Numbered from the stretch's first letter, positions 18,314 through 26,689 are shown. The stretch is 29,336 nt of DNA from Eisenbergiella sp963559585 (GCA_963559585.1 CAUWLJ010000042.1:1-29336), one strand, 5' to 3'. Program-made: numbers and translations. The notes: generated from the sequence alone by a model not told the origin.

Positions 18314-18453
18314 GTTACTGTTCACAGCAGCCTCAAACAGCAGGCGTTTGAGGGTAAGCACATGGTTCAGGGGTGCGCGTGCCTCCTTTTCGCAGTAAAA
18401 CACGGAATAGACCCGCCAAGGCTGCCGCCTGCCAGCCTGCCAATGAAAAGTAA
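18314..18453. repeat. MITE-like repeat family B, diverged copy
   Basis: It starts with GTTACTGTTCACAGCAGCC, which matches the left end of the copy at 8956 with one difference. It then follows that copy along its length (CCTCAAACA, the GGTTCAGG block, CGCAGTAAAAC, AATAGACCCGC). The right end (CCAATGAAAAGTAA) is degraded and no target duplication remains, so it is older than the copy at 8956-9097. Confidence 0.75.
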
Positions 18454-18480
18454 AAGAGACAGCTCGCGCTGCCTCTTTTA
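18452..18480 (-). terminator. Hairpin terminator, probably for ftsH
   Basis: AAAAGAG-CAGC and GCTG-CTCTTTT arms with one mismatch give a symmetrical stem with A/T flanks. On the minus strand it is the first good terminator downstream of the ftsH stop, about 200 bases away, just before the family B relic. Confidence 0.5.
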
Positions 18481-18678
18481 GAGAAGGTATTTCTTATGGG
18501 GTATAGCAAAAAACTATAAAATGTATTGGGGGGGTTACGCATATTATAATAGCAAACCCGTTCTGATTTGTACATTCTCAGTTTTCACAAATATCACAAA
18601 AACAGTGGTTCATTTTTAGTTATTTTGCCAGTAGTTTTTGCTTTGCAGGAAGATGCCCGCCGCCCCTGAATCACGTTC

Positions 18679-20523
18679 TCACGCCTCGCTAAAGAAGGAT
18701 TTCTCCTGCTGGAAAAGCGCCTCGAACTCCTCGCGGGTGATCTTTTCCTTCTGAAGAAGGAGCTGGGCGCACTTGTGAAGCACCTCTGTGTGCTCCAGGA
18801 TAAGGCCTTTGGCCCTGCCGTAGCAGGCGTCGATGATCTGCTTCACTTCCCTGTCGATCTCGCCGCTGATCATTTCGCTGTGAGACTTGGCATGGGCCAG
18901 ATCGCGGCCGATGAATACCTCATCGTCGTCGTCATCGTAGCAGACCACGCCGATGTTGTCGGACATACCGAAGCGGGTCACCATGCGGCGGGCCAGCTTG
19001 GTGGCCTTCTTGATGTCGCTGGACGCTCCTGTGGTAATATCGTCAAAAATGATCTGCTCCGCGATACGGCCGCCCAGGGAAACCATGATCTCCTGCTCCA
19101 TCCGTCCCTTGGTGTAGAACATGTCGTCCCGCTCCGGCAAGGGCATGGTGTAGCCCGCAGCACCGTTTCCGGTTGGGATGATGGATACGGTATAGACAGG
19201 CCCCACATCCGGCAGCACATGGAACAGGATGGCATGGCCGGCTTCGTGATAGGCAGTGATCTTCTTTTCCTTTTCCGTGATCACACGGCTCTTTTTCTCC
19301 GTTCCGATTCCCACCTTGATGAAAGCCTTCTGAATGTCGTCCCTGGTGATATAGGCCCGGTCAGCGCCCGCCGCCAGGATGGCCGCCTCGTTGAGCAGAT
19401 TCTCCAGATCGGCTCCGGTGAAGCCTGCGGTGGTCTGGGCTACCTGTTTTAAATCCACGTCCTCCGCCAGAGGCTTATTTCTGGCATGAAGCTTCAGAAT
19501 GTCCTCTCTGCCGCCCACATCCGGGCCGCCCACACTGATCTTTCGGTCAAAACGACCGGGCCGCAGGATGGCGGGATCCAGAATGTCCACCCGGTTGGTG
19601 GCCGCCATCACGATGATGCCCTCGTTCACGCCGAAGCCGTCCATCTCCACCAGGAGCTGGTTCAGCGTCTGCTCCCTCTCGTCGTGACCGCCGCCCATGC
19701 CGGTTCCCCGGCGTCTGGCAACCGCGTCGATCTCGTCAATGAAAACGATACAGGGCGAATTTTTCTTCGCATCCTCAAACAGGTCGCGCACACGGGAAGC
19801 GCCCACGCCCACGAACATTTCCACAAAATCCGATCCTGAGATGGAAAAGAAGGGCACGTTGGCCTCTCCTGCAATGGCCTTGGCCAGCAGGGTCTTACCC
19901 GTTCCGGGAGGGCCCTCCAGCAGGACGCCCTTGGGGATTCTGGCTCCCACCTTGGTATACTTGCCCGGCTCCTTCAGGAAATCAATGATCTCCTCCAGAT
20001 CCTCCTTCTCCTCCTTCAGCCCGGCCACGTCCTTGAGGGTGATCTTGTTATCCCCTCCGGTGCTCATGCGGGCCCGGCTCTTGCCGAAATTCATCATTTT
20101 ATTGTTGCCGGCTCCCGCCCCTGCGTTCTGGGCGTTCATCATCATGAAAAAGAAGAACATGACCATGGCCGCAACGATCAGCATGGGAAGGAGACTGTTC
20201 ATAAACCAGTTTTCCTTCGGCACATCCCGGAGAATGGGGTCGATGCCGTACTGCGCGAACAGCTCCATCGTCTCGTTCACATCGGTCACATTGATGGTGC
20301 GGCTGTTCCCGTTCTTCAGCATGACAGCCGCCGAGCCTGTGGGCGTCTCCTTGTTCTGGCTGATCACGGCTCCGGTCACGTTTCCCGCTTCCAGATCCTG
20401 TTCCAGCGCTCCCCTGGTGTAATTGTCCTGCATCTGTCCCATGGAGCTGCTCCACACCATCAGAAGCAGAGCTCCCAGCAGCAGAATGAAGATCAGGTTA
20501 AATGCTCTGCTGTTTCTACCCAA
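18679..20523 (-). CDS. ftsH: ATP-dependent zinc metalloprotease FtsH
   Basis: A 614-residue membrane-bound AAA+ protease that degrades unassembled membrane proteins and regulators. It has a first transmembrane helix near 9-24, a small extracytoplasmic domain, a second helix (about 110-130), Walker A GPPGTGKT (204-211), Walker B IVFIDEIDA, the second region of homology NRVDILDPAILRPGRFDR, and zinc site HEAGH (427-431). The start is a TTG at 20523: AGGAGG lies right after the hpt stop, about ten bases before it. A further upstream TTG at 20544 would put that site inside the gene. It is last in the tilS-hpt-ftsH operon, an order conserved in Firmicutes. Confidence 0.95.
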   Translation of the reverse strand: MGRNSRAFNLIFILLLGALLLMVWSSSMGQMQDNYTRGALEQDLEAGNVTGAVISQNKETPTGSAAVMLKNGNSRTINVTDVNETMELFAQYGIDPILRDVPKENWFMNSLLPMLIVAAMVMFFFFMMMNAQNAGAGAGNNKMMNFGKSRARMSTGGDNKITLKDVAGLKEEKEDLEEIIDFLKEPGKYTKVGARIPKGVLLEGPPGTGKTLLAKAIAGEANVPFFSISGSDFVEMFVGVGASRVRDLFEDAKKNSPCIVFIDEIDAVARRRGTGMGGGHDEREQTLNQLLVEMDGFGVNEGIIVMAATNRVDILDPAILRPGRFDRKISVGGPDVGGREDILKLHARNKPLAEDVDLKQVAQTTAGFTGADLENLLNEAAILAAGADRAYITRDDIQKAFIKVGIGTEKKSRVITEKEKKITAYHEAGHAILFHVLPDVGPVYTVSIIPTGNGAAGYTMPLPERDDMFYTKGRMEQEIMVSLGGRIAEQIIFDDITTGASSDIKKATKLARRMVTRFGMSDNIGVVCYDDDDDEVFIGRDLAHAKSHSEMISGEIDREVKQIIDACYGRAKGLILEHTEVLHKCAQLLLQKEKITREEFEALFQQEKSFFSEA

Positions 20524-20540
20524 TTTATTTGTTCCTCCTG

Positions 20541-21068
20541 TCAATCGTCAAATTCTACGACACCGATATAGGGAAGGTTCCTGTATCTCTGGTCGTAGTC
20601 CAGGCCATAGCCGACCACGAATTCATCGGGAATCTGAAAGCCTGTATAGTCTACCTTCACATCCGTCACCCTGCGCTCCGGCTTATCCAGAAGGGTACAC
20701 AGCTTCAGGCTTTTCGGCCCTCTGTCCCGCATCATTTCCATCAGATAGCTCAAAGTCCGGCCGGAATCCACAATATCCTCCACAATGATCACATCCTTGT
20801 CCTTCAGAGGCTCGTCCAGATCCTTCACGATCTTCACAATACCGCTTGACTCAGTGGAGCCTCCGTAGCTGGACACAGACATAAAATCCAGAGATACGGG
20901 AACCGTGATCCTCTTGGCCAGCTCGCACATAAAGAAGCTGCCGCCCTTCAGCACACACACCAGATGCACCTGCCTGCCCGCGTAATCCTTACTGATCTGC
21001 TCTCCGATTTCCTGGATGCGCGCATCCACTTCCTTTTCAGTTAACAGCACTCTGACTCTCTCAGCCAT
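20541..21068 (-). CDS. hpt: Hypoxanthine phosphoribosyltransferase
   Basis: A 175-residue purine salvage enzyme that makes IMP or GMP from hypoxanthine or guanine and PRPP. The PRPP-binding motif VIIVEDIVDSGRTL (about 93-106) is intact, and LVCVLKGGSFFMCEL and DEFVVGYGLDYDQRYRNLP complete the family pattern. The length is standard. ATG 21068 follows GGAGGAATGG inside the end of tilS and overlaps it by 8 bases, so the two are coupled. The ftsH ribosome site lies immediately after its stop. Confidence 0.95.
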   Translation of the reverse strand: MAERVRVLLTEKEVDARIQEIGEQISKDYAGRQVHLVCVLKGGSFFMCELAKRITVPVSLDFMSVSSYGGSTESSGIVKIVKDLDEPLKDKDVIIVEDIVDSGRTLSYLMEMMRDRGPKSLKLCTLLDKPERRVTDVKVDYTGFQIPDEFVVGYGLDYDQRYRNLPYIGVVEFDD

Positions 21069-22623
21069 GTTCCATTCCTCCTCTTATGTCGATCCTAAGC
21101 ACCCTGCGGGCTGCCTCCGTCACCTTCACTGCACTGCTGATGCGGTGGCCGATCACCCACAATATGTGGCTTCCATCCGCCAGCAGCGGCAGGCTGTCTC
21201 TCTCATATGCGGGAACCCTTTCCTGGATCAGATACTCCTTCAGGGATTTCTTCTGAAGCCGTTCATTGATCACAAGATAGTCTCCCGGCTGTCTGGTGCG
21301 TATTGCCAGACATTTTATTCTATCATAGTCCAGCCATTTCGTATATGTTTTTTGTTCAATTACAAAAGTTTTTTCCCTTTTCTGCAGGCTCAGCACAGCC
21401 TCTCTCTGTCCCGGCAGGGAAACGCTGCAGACGCCGTCCCGCTCCAGCCTCTCCGTCAGCTCCCCGGAAAAAAAGCCGCCCGCTCCTGCCTGACCGGCCC
21501 TGCGCTCTCCCCTTTCCTCATTTTCCGAAAGGCTCCTTCCATCTCCATCCTCCGAAAACCCGGCGCTCTCTCTATCCGCCGCCCGGCTCATCTCTGTCTC
21601 TCCATCCTCCGTCCGGCGCAGCACCACCTCTCCAAAGCTTTTGAACCCTTCGATCCGCCCGGGCAGCGCAATCCGCCTGCCCCCCTGCATGGAAAAAAGC
21701 TCCTCCGCGTACTGCACATGGACAAGCCCCAGATCCCTTCCGCCGCCTGACAGCCGGGAAAGCACCCGCTTCAGGATATGGGAACGGATCAGCTCATCCT
21801 CCTGCCTGAAACGCTCTGCGCTGATGTGCGCCTCCCCCTCTTTCCAGGATACGCACCGTTCACAGGCCAGCTCCGCCTGCCTGTCCACATAGTCGGCAGT
21901 CCTGGCCAGAAGCTCCGCCTCCTGCGCCAGATGAAACCGCGCCCCGGCGCAGATCTCTTCTTCCACATAGGGCAGGATATGGCGGCGGATGCGGTTTCTC
22001 GTATAAGTATCGGTCTCATTGCTCCTGTCTATGCACCAGGAAATTCCTTTTTCCTCCAGCCAGGCTTCTATCTCCTCACGCCCTGTATTCAGGAGCGGAC
22101 GGATGATACGCCCGCGCACAGGACGGATCGAGGCCATTCCGGCCAGCCCGGTGCCCCGGAACAGATGAAACAGAAGCGTCTCTGCCCGGTCGCTTCTGTT
22201 ATGCGCCACTGCGATACGATCCGCGCCAAAATCCGCCGCCGCTTCCTCAAAGGCCTCATAGCGCACCCGCCTCCCGGCCTCCTCCTCCCCGCAGCCCCAC
22301 CTCCCGGCAAGCTCTCCCACCGCCGCCTCTTTCAGATAAAAGGGAATCCCCAGCCTGCCGCACAGGTTTTCCACATAAGCCGCATCCTCCCCGGCCTCCT
22401 CCCGGATTCCGTGGTTGATGTGCACAGCGGCAATACTCCAGTCAAAATCCGCCGCCAGGGCATGAAGCGCCAGAAGCAGGCAGACCGAATCCGCGCCGCC
22501 TGACACTCCCGCCACGATCCGGCTTCCCCGCTCTGCCATCCGCTCCCGCTCCATATACTCCCGCACCCGCTCCAAAAACGCATCTTGCTTTCTTCCGGCC
22601 TGCTCCTTTGTATGCTTCTCCAT
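21061..22623 (-). CDS. tilS: tRNA(Ile)-lysidine synthetase TilS
   Basis: A 520-residue enzyme that modifies C34 of the tRNA-Ile CAU anticodon to lysidine, which is essential for AUA decoding. The PP-loop SGGADS is at 41-46, followed by VHINHGIREE, AHNRSDRAETLLFHLFRGTG and IIRPLL, all typical. The C-terminal part keeps DRIKCLAIRTRQPGDYL and the QKKSLKEYLI block. It is somewhat longer than usual because of a charged, glycine-rich insert around 340-385 that resembles no domain. ATG 22623 follows GAGG. It heads the tilS-hpt-ftsH operon. Confidence 0.93.
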   Translation of the reverse strand: MEKHTKEQAGRKQDAFLERVREYMERERMAERGSRIVAGVSGGADSVCLLLALHALAADFDWSIAAVHINHGIREEAGEDAAYVENLCGRLGIPFYLKEAAVGELAGRWGCGEEEAGRRVRYEAFEEAAADFGADRIAVAHNRSDRAETLLFHLFRGTGLAGMASIRPVRGRIIRPLLNTGREEIEAWLEEKGISWCIDRSNETDTYTRNRIRRHILPYVEEEICAGARFHLAQEAELLARTADYVDRQAELACERCVSWKEGEAHISAERFRQEDELIRSHILKRVLSRLSGGGRDLGLVHVQYAEELFSMQGGRRIALPGRIEGFKSFGEVVLRRTEDGETEMSRAADRESAGFSEDGDGRSLSENEERGERRAGQAGAGGFFSGELTERLERDGVCSVSLPGQREAVLSLQKREKTFVIEQKTYTKWLDYDRIKCLAIRTRQPGDYLVINERLQKKSLKEYLIQERVPAYERDSLPLLADGSHILWVIGHRISSAVKVTEAARRVLRIDIRGGMEHG

Positions 22624-22969
22624 CTGTAAGTCCTCATATATGAGATAGGAATTTCGGTTTTCCGGTGGATTGCGGGCCTCCGTCCGTCCCGGCGCAGACA
22701 GCGCCGGGACGGGACAAAGGCAGCGTAAGTTTACCGAAAAAACCTAAACTATTACCATTTATTCAACATTAGTTATGTGAAACTGCATACATGTATTTTG
22801 TATTGCAGACATGACTATTTATATCGTTTTGATACAAATAACTATGTTTTCCAAAGATACTCCCACTATATCCAATTCCACCACAAAAGTCAAAACCGGC
22901 ATTTCATTAGTTTTTTAGAAAACATCCGGTCACTTCCGCCAGCAGACTACGCGGCCTGCCCCGCCGAAG
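22624..22969. other. Intergenic region between spoIIE and tilS with a strong GC hairpin
   Basis: No gene is seen. A perfect 12-bp stem (22684-22695 with 22701-22712, 5-nt loop) lies about 60 bases upstream of the tilS ATG. It has no T-run on either strand, so it is not an ordinary terminator. Beyond 22740 the DNA turns AT-rich. An imperfect stem just after the spoIIE stop (about 22928-22975), followed on the minus strand by TTTTCT, could end spoIIE transcription. Confidence 0.45.
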
Positions 22970-24169
22970 TCACCCGCTCGTTTCCTTCTCCCAGATCCCG
23001 ATGGTAAGCACCGTCATATCATCCCGGATCCGCCCCTGGCTCTGCTCCAATGCGTAGGCCAGCAGTGTGTTGGAAACCTCAGCGGGGGTGACCGCGTTCA
23101 TCCGGGAGAGGAAGCGCAGAAGCTGCTGCTCCCCATCCTCCTCCGGCCAGCCCGCCGTCATTCCGTCCGACATCAGGATAATATAATCTCCGTCCGACAC
23201 CCCTCTCCTGGCCCGTTCTATCTGGGGATTTCCGAAAGCGCCAAGCGGCAGGGTGGCTCCTGCAATTCTCTCCACTGCGCTTCCCCGTTTGATAAAGCTG
23301 GCCGCCGCACCCGTTTTCAGGAAAAGGCATTCCCCCTCGTACAGATCGATGCTGCACAGATCCAGGGTGGGAAGCTTCTCCGCCCGTCCCTCGCTGGCCA
23401 CCACGCTGTTGAGCAGCGTCACCGCCGTCTGCGGCGTAAGCCCAGCCTCCAGCATTCCCTCCATCATATCCGCCACCGCCTCGCTGTCCCGGCAGGCCTC
23501 CTCACCGGATCCCATCCCGTCGGACAGAACCGCCGTCAGGTTTCCGTCTCCCGCCTCAAAGAAGGCAAAGCTGTCCCCGGACACCTTCTCCGTCTCCTTC
23601 ACCGCCCGCGCCGTCCCCGTCATATACAAAAAAAGGGGCTCCTCCTCAAAGAAGCAGCACACCGGCTCCGTCCCGATGAAAAAAGGATTCCGCCTGGCAG
23701 GCACCAGACGCATGTCCAGCAGAACCGACAGGTAATCCGCCGCTTCCTCCGCTGTCCGTGAATTCCTGGTTCGGGAAGAAAGTACAACAGACAGCTCCAT
23801 CCTCCCGTCACCCCTCTGTACCAGATAAAGCTCCCGGGCCGAAAGCCCTTCGCTCCACAGCTCCCTGATGATCTGCTTCTGTCTCCGTCCTCCCAGACTG
23901 ATAAAACGCACCGACTCATCCGCCACATGGTTCATCATGTCCGCCATTTCCTTCAGATTCCCCGCAAAAAGCTGACGCCCCTCCGCCAGCCGCTTCTCTA
24001 TCATTCTTGCGACCCGCGTCCTTCGCTCCTCCTGTCCCTCCGCTTCCCCGTCCTCCCCGAAGATCTGCGCCAGATTCTGAAAGGTATCCGCGCACACACG
24101 CATGCGCCTTCTCCCATACTCCAGCAGATAGGCCGACTGCGCTGTATTTATTACATTCTGGTTTCTCAT
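22970..24169 (-). CDS. spoIIE: SpoIIE-family PP2C phosphatase lacking the membrane domain
   Basis: In B. subtilis SpoIIE dephosphorylates SpoIIAA to activate sigma-F in the forespore. Residues 1-190 resemble the central regulatory region, with the helical start YLLEYGRRRMRVCADTFQNL. Residues 195-395 are a complete PP2C domain: LSDGMGSGEEA (215-225), LKTGAAASFI, GDYIILMSDGMT (327-338) and RDDMTVLTI. The protein has 399 residues, whereas B. subtilis SpoIIE has about 827 with ten N-terminal transmembrane helices; that part is absent and the upstream gap is too short to hold it. ATG 24169 follows GGGAGCAGAGG. Its position between divIC and tilS is the conserved spoIIE locus. Confidence 0.88.
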   Translation of the reverse strand: MRNQNVINTAQSAYLLEYGRRRMRVCADTFQNLAQIFGEDGEAEGQEERRTRVARMIEKRLAEGRQLFAGNLKEMADMMNHVADESVRFISLGGRRQKQIIRELWSEGLSARELYLVQRGDGRMELSVVLSSRTRNSRTAEEAADYLSVLLDMRLVPARRNPFFIGTEPVCCFFEEEPLFLYMTGTARAVKETEKVSGDSFAFFEAGDGNLTAVLSDGMGSGEEACRDSEAVADMMEGMLEAGLTPQTAVTLLNSVVASEGRAEKLPTLDLCSIDLYEGECLFLKTGAAASFIKRGSAVERIAGATLPLGAFGNPQIERARRGVSDGDYIILMSDGMTAGWPEEDGEQQLLRFLSRMNAVTPAEVSNTLLAYALEQSQGRIRDDMTVLTIGIWEKETSG

Positions 24170-24196
24170 CCTCTGCTCCCGCCTTTCCTGATATTG

Positions 24197-24220
24197 GTTC
24201 AGCCCGATATGGCTGAACTG
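24197..24220 (-). repeat. Minimal family A fragment forming a hairpin in the spoIIE leader
   Basis: GTTCAGCC (24197-24204) and GGCTGAAC (24211-24218) form a perfect 8-bp stem around CGATAT. CAGTTCAGCCATATCGG on the minus strand is identical over 17 bases to family A copy 1 (58-74). It looks like the two ends of an element joined after internal deletion. It lies at the expected transcription start of spoIIE. Confidence 0.6.
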
Positions 24221-24228
24221 ATGAAAGT

Positions 24229-24261
24229 ATTATATCCTCTGGGGGATGCGGGTTTTGTCAA
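24229..24261 (-). promoter_or_regulatory. spoIIE promoter with 21-bp spacer
   Basis: On the minus strand TTGACA (24261-24256) and TATAAT (24234-24229) are perfect consensus hexamers separated by 21 bases. The B. subtilis spoIIE promoter is known for this unusually long spacing and is activated by Spo0A. TTTGACA over the -35 differs in one base from the 0A box TTCGACA. The -10 lies about 60 bases upstream of the ATG. Confidence 0.75.
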
Positions 24262-24312
24262 AGCGTGTACCGGTCGGATAATAGTTATCCCGGCATTTTA
24301 CCCAATTCCGTC

Positions 24313-24358
24313 AAAAAAAGCCAGCCCGCAGAGCTTTCCCGCTGTACGGCTGACTTTT
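24313..24358 (-). terminator. Terminator after divIC
   Basis: On the minus strand AAAGTCAGCC pairs with GGCTGGCTTT, with additional GC pairs inside, followed by a run of seven Ts. It separates the rqcP-yabP-yabQ-divIC unit from the spoIIE promoter. Confidence 0.8.
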
Positions 24359-24362
24359 CTTC

Positions 24363-24671
24363 CTATTCCTCCGGCTTATAAATAATCTCGCCCTCGTTCA
24401 CAAGGCCAAGCTTTTCCTTCGCCACTTCTTCCACATATTTCTTGGTCTGGGTGTATTTCCTGTATTCTTCTATCTGAGCCGTCCGCTCGTTCTCCGCATC
24501 GATCTGCTCCTGAAGCGCCCGTTCCCTCTCCTCATAGGAGGCCTGCGTCGCTTTCAGCTCCACGCTCTTGATGGAAACCACTACCAGAAGCATCAGCACC
24601 ACCGCGGTGACCAGGAACATTCCCAGGCGGTTCTGCCGTCTCTTACGGAAAACCACTTTTCTTTTTACCAT
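24363..24671 (-). CDS. divIC: FtsB/DivIC-type septum formation initiator
   Basis: A 102-residue bitopic division protein. A basic N-terminus (VKRKVVFRKRRQNR) is followed by one transmembrane helix (about 18-38), then a coiled coil (about 42-75) and the conserved tail YVEEVAKEKLGLVNEGEIIY. DivIC proteins bridge FtsL/DivIB in the divisome. ATG 24671 shares its A with the TAA stop of yabQ, a coupled start, with AAGGA ten bases upstream; an in-frame ATG at 24695 has no better site. Its place between yabQ and spoIIE matches other Firmicutes. Confidence 0.92.
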   Translation of the reverse strand: MVKRKVVFRKRRQNRLGMFLVTAVVLMLLVVVSIKSVELKATQASYEERERALQEQIDAENERTAQIEEYRKYTQTKKYVEEVAKEKLGLVNEGEIIYKPEE

Positions 24672-25189
24672 TATATGTAGTCCTTCTTCATCCACTGACT
24701 TATTTTCATTTTAACCGCTCTGCGCCAGGCCGTCAACCTGGAATTCAGCCTTCTGCGGCCGATCCGCGCCTCCCTGGCCGCCTTTGCCGCAGCCCGTCTG
24801 GACAGAAGGGCGCATTTGTGCGCAAGGAAGCGCAGAGGCGCCGAAAGCTTCCACAATATCCTTCCCAGGAAATGAAGAATCGCATTCACAGCTCCCGCCG
24901 TCAGGGTTACAAGCGGCCTGCTCAGGGTTTTCCTGTAGAGAAGCATCCCCGCGCCGGAGCCAATCACCGCAAACCAGCGGAACATTCCGTTATTTTCAAG
25001 CAGGAGCAGATAAAAAATACCGACCGTAGCCAGTATCCAGAAAATCAGATCCTCCAGTGAGATCAGGAAGCCTCCGTGGGGAACGATCCTGCGCAGGATA
25101 CGGAACAGGTCATACATGAGGGTAATCAGGATGCCCAGGAGAAAGGAGTGCAGGAGAAACAATCCCTCCTCCGCAATCTGGCCGCTCAC
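24671..25189 (-). CDS. yabQ: Spore cortex protein YabQ
   Basis: A 172-residue membrane protein of the YabQ family, needed for spore cortex formation in B. subtilis. About four hydrophobic segments cover residues 8-115, including LLHSFLLGILITLMYDLFRI and DLIFWILATVGIFYLLLL. A strongly basic, alanine/arginine-rich tail (125-172) follows. It starts seven bases after yabP and overlaps divIC. Expression in the mother cell is expected from the family. Confidence 0.9.
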   Translation of the reverse strand: MSGQIAEEGLFLLHSFLLGILITLMYDLFRILRRIVPHGGFLISLEDLIFWILATVGIFYLLLLENNGMFRWFAVIGSGAGMLLYRKTLSRPLVTLTAGAVNAILHFLGRILWKLSAPLRFLAHKCALLSRRAAAKAAREARIGRRRLNSRLTAWRRAVKMKISQWMKKDYI

Positions 25190-25196
25190 CGTCCAC

Positions 25197-25487
25197 CTAC
25201 TTAAAGAGACGGGAAAGCAGGGACTCCCCCTTCGCTCCGCAGCCCGCGTTCTCGGAATAGGTAAGGCTGTCTATCTTGCCGTCCACATCCACCTCGCCCT
25301 TATCCAGCATCAGACGGCTCACATGCAGGTCATTCCCCTTGATCATCAGCATTCCCTGCTCGGTTTCCAGCAAAACTTCCGCCACATCAAAGGAGAGCAC
25401 ATCACACACACCGGTGATATTGCAGATCCCCCTGTCCGTCATCATGATCTTATGCTGACGTATTCTGGATGTATTCAGATCCTCCAT
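25197..25487 (-). CDS. yabP: Spore cortex/coat protein YabP
   Basis: A 96-residue YabP/YqfC-family protein with the recognisable core ITGVCDVLSFDVAEVLLET and MLMIKGNDLHVSRLMLDKGE. In B. subtilis YabP and YqfC take part in cortex assembly in the mother cell. ATG 25487 is chosen because GGAG stands six bases before it. An in-frame ATG at 25499 is also possible and would place the start one base after the RNA structure described at 25501-25561. yabQ follows after seven bases. Confidence 0.88.
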   Translation of the reverse strand: MEDLNTSRIRQHKIMMTDRGICNITGVCDVLSFDVAEVLLETEQGMLMIKGNDLHVSRLMLDKGEVDVDGKIDSLTYSENAGCGAKGESLLSRLFK

Positions 25488-25500
25488 ATTAATCTCCATT

Positions 25501-25561
25501 CCGGAGCGTAAGCGACGGGAGCATCAGGGCTGTTTGTGACGCTCCGGCACAAACAGCCCTG
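25501..25561 (-). promoter_or_regulatory. Possible RNA pseudoknot upstream of yabP
   Basis: CAGGGCTGTTTGTG (25525-25538) and its exact complement (25548-25561) form a perfect 14-bp stem with a 9-base loop, ACGCTCCGG. All nine loop bases can pair with CCGGAGCGT at 25501-25509, which ends one base before the ATG at 25499. On the transcript this makes an H-type pseudoknot or two competing stems, abutting the translation start region. Alternatively it is a small dispersed palindromic repeat. Confidence 0.55.
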
Positions 25562-25814
25562 TGAAAGATAAGCCATCAGGCTTATTTTCCACACTATCCC
25601 TCTCCTTCTTTTCCCTGCCGCCTGCCGGCCCGCCGGAAACAGCATTTTATTTCTGCCGAAGGGACTTCCGCCCGCATAGCGGCGCAAAACCGCCTTTCGG
25701 TCTGATAAGAAATGTATATGCCGCGCCCCACGCAGATATGTGGAGATAAGAAAAGATCATGACTGTCTGCCTCCTGCTGATGAACGGAAAACGCCGAAAT
25801 GTCTGCAGCAGCCT
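25562..25814. other. Intergenic region between rqcP and yabP
   Basis: It contains a small stem ATAAGCC/GGCTTAT (25568-25585), the small open frame listed separately, and on the minus strand GTCATGAT followed after 15 bases by CATATCT (25763-25734). The latter loosely resembles a sigma-E promoter, as expected for a mother-cell gene, but overlaps the start of that small frame. Confidence 0.35.
25647..25760 (-). CDS. Possible 37-residue small protein
   Basis: ATG 25760 follows AGGAGG with eight bases of spacing, a very good ribosome site for an otherwise empty gap. The product starts MIFSYLHISAWGAAYTFLI and ends in a basic tail (GRKSLRQK). It has one hydrophobic stretch that could be membrane-associated. 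I recognise no family. A sigma-E-like promoter reading overlaps it, so the ribosome site could be coincidental. Confidence 0.3.
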   Translation of the reverse strand: MIFSYLHISAWGAAYTFLIRPKGGFAPLCGRKSLRQK

Positions 25815-26054
25815 TTACAGATAACGGAACAGCTCCTTGGCTTCCTCCTTACGCACCGTTTCCTGTACGTCCAGCACCTCCACCTTCACGTCCTTGTTTC
25901 CGAACTGAATGGTGATCACATCCCCCTCCTTCACGTTGGCGGACGCCTTCGCCGGCTTATCGTTGATCAGTACCCTTCCCGCATCGCAGGCCTCATTGGC
26001 CACCGTCCGTCTCTTGATCAAGCGGGATACCTTTAAATATTTGTCCAGTCTCAT
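25815..26054 (-). CDS. rqcP: S4-domain RNA-binding protein RqcP (YabO/HslR family)
   Basis: A 79-residue S4-domain protein starting MRLDKYLKVSRLIKRRTVAN, with GRVLINDKPAKAS and GDVITIQFG as the rest of the fold. In B. subtilis the orthologue RqcP (YabO) binds stalled 50S subunits with RqcH and supports alanine tailing of nascent chains. The length is normal. GGGAGG lies just upstream of ATG 26054. It sits between hup and yabP, the same place as yabO in many Firmicutes. Confidence 0.92.
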   Translation of the reverse strand: MRLDKYLKVSRLIKRRTVANEACDAGRVLINDKPAKASANVKEGDVITIQFGNKDVKVEVLDVQETVRKEEAKELFRYL

Positions 26055-26167
26055 TGTTTCCTCCCTTCTGCCGCAGTGCAGCCCACAGCTCCAGGCTGTT
26101 TTCTGCCGGCTCTTTCCGCTTATGCAAAAAAGTGTGCGTCTTAACGCGCATCCACAGCGAAGCGTCC

Positions 26168-26214
26168 TTTTTTATACAATAGGAAGGAAAGGAACTTTCC
26201 TATTGTATAAAAAA
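26168..26214. repeat. Perfect 18-bp inverted repeat between hup and rqcP
   Basis: The arms at 26168-26185 and 26197-26214 are perfect complements (CCTATTGTATAAAAAA on the right side) around an 11-base loop. The right arm supplies the T-run of the hup terminator on the minus strand, so two hairpins are nested end to end. It could act as a terminator on either strand or as an RNA processing site. Confidence 0.75.
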
Positions 26215-26233
26215 CGGCTGCCAAAACCGGCAG
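26208..26233 (-). terminator. hup terminator
   Basis: On the minus strand CGGCTGCC and GGCAGCCG form a perfect 8-bp stem around GGTTTT, followed by TTTTTT. It lies 33 bases after the hup stop. Confidence 0.88.
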
Positions 26234-26265
26234 CCGCTGTCCACATATAACAAAATCAGTACAGA

Positions 26266-26541
26266 TTATGCGTTGAGCATGTCCTTCAGAGCCTTGCCGG
26301 CTTTGAACTTGGGAGCCTTGGAAGCTGCGATCTGCATTACCTCGCCGCTCTGGGGGTTTCTTCCCTCTCTTGCTGCTCTCTCGGATACCTCGAAGGTACC
26401 GAAGCCAACCAGCTGAACCTTCTCACCCTTCTTCAGTTCGTCTGTCACTACATCAGTAAAAGCCTTCAGGGCCTTCTCTGCATCTTTTCTGGAAATCTCA
26501 GCCGCATCGGCGATAGCTGCCACTAATTCTGTCTTGTTCAT
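26266..26541 (-). CDS. hup: DNA-binding protein HU
   Basis: A 91-residue histone-like protein that bends and compacts DNA as a dimer. It has the N-terminal helices MNKTELVAAIADAAEISRKD, the GFGTFEVSERAAREGRNPQ beta-arm base and the AASKAPKFKAGKALKD end. The length is standard. AGGAGG precedes ATG 26541. It has its own strong promoter and terminator, consistent with high monocistronic expression, and stands upstream of rqcP as in many clostridia. Confidence 0.96.
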   Translation of the reverse strand: MNKTELVAAIADAAEISRKDAEKALKAFTDVVTDELKKGEKVQLVGFGTFEVSERAAREGRNPQSGEVMQIAASKAPKFKAGKALKDMLNA

Positions 26542-26596
26542 TATGAACTCCTCCTGTAATCAATGAAAAATAATGATCTGTTAAGACACTATAATA

Positions 26597-26625
26597 TATA
26601 TATACGTTTGTCCCCTCTTTGTCAA
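26597..26625 (-). promoter_or_regulatory. hup promoter
   Basis: On the minus strand TTGACA (26625-26620), a 17-base spacer and TATATA (26602-26597) form a near-ideal sigma-A promoter about 55 bases upstream of the ATG. An AT-rich run follows the -10. Confidence 0.75.
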
Positions 26626-26689
26626 GTATTTCCCTTGAAAAACCGCGTCTTTACGGCAATCCTCCAGGGCTCTTCCTCCCTTTTTCCCT

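Larger units (their letters stand above)
18134..18678. other. Intergenic region between ftsH and the amylase gene
   Basis: Besides the family B copy and the hairpin listed separately, I see no gene. A GGGGGGG run lies near 18530 and a TATAAT-like TATTATAATAG near 18541 reads on the plus strand without a partner gene. No clear amylase promoter could be assigned. Confidence 0.45.
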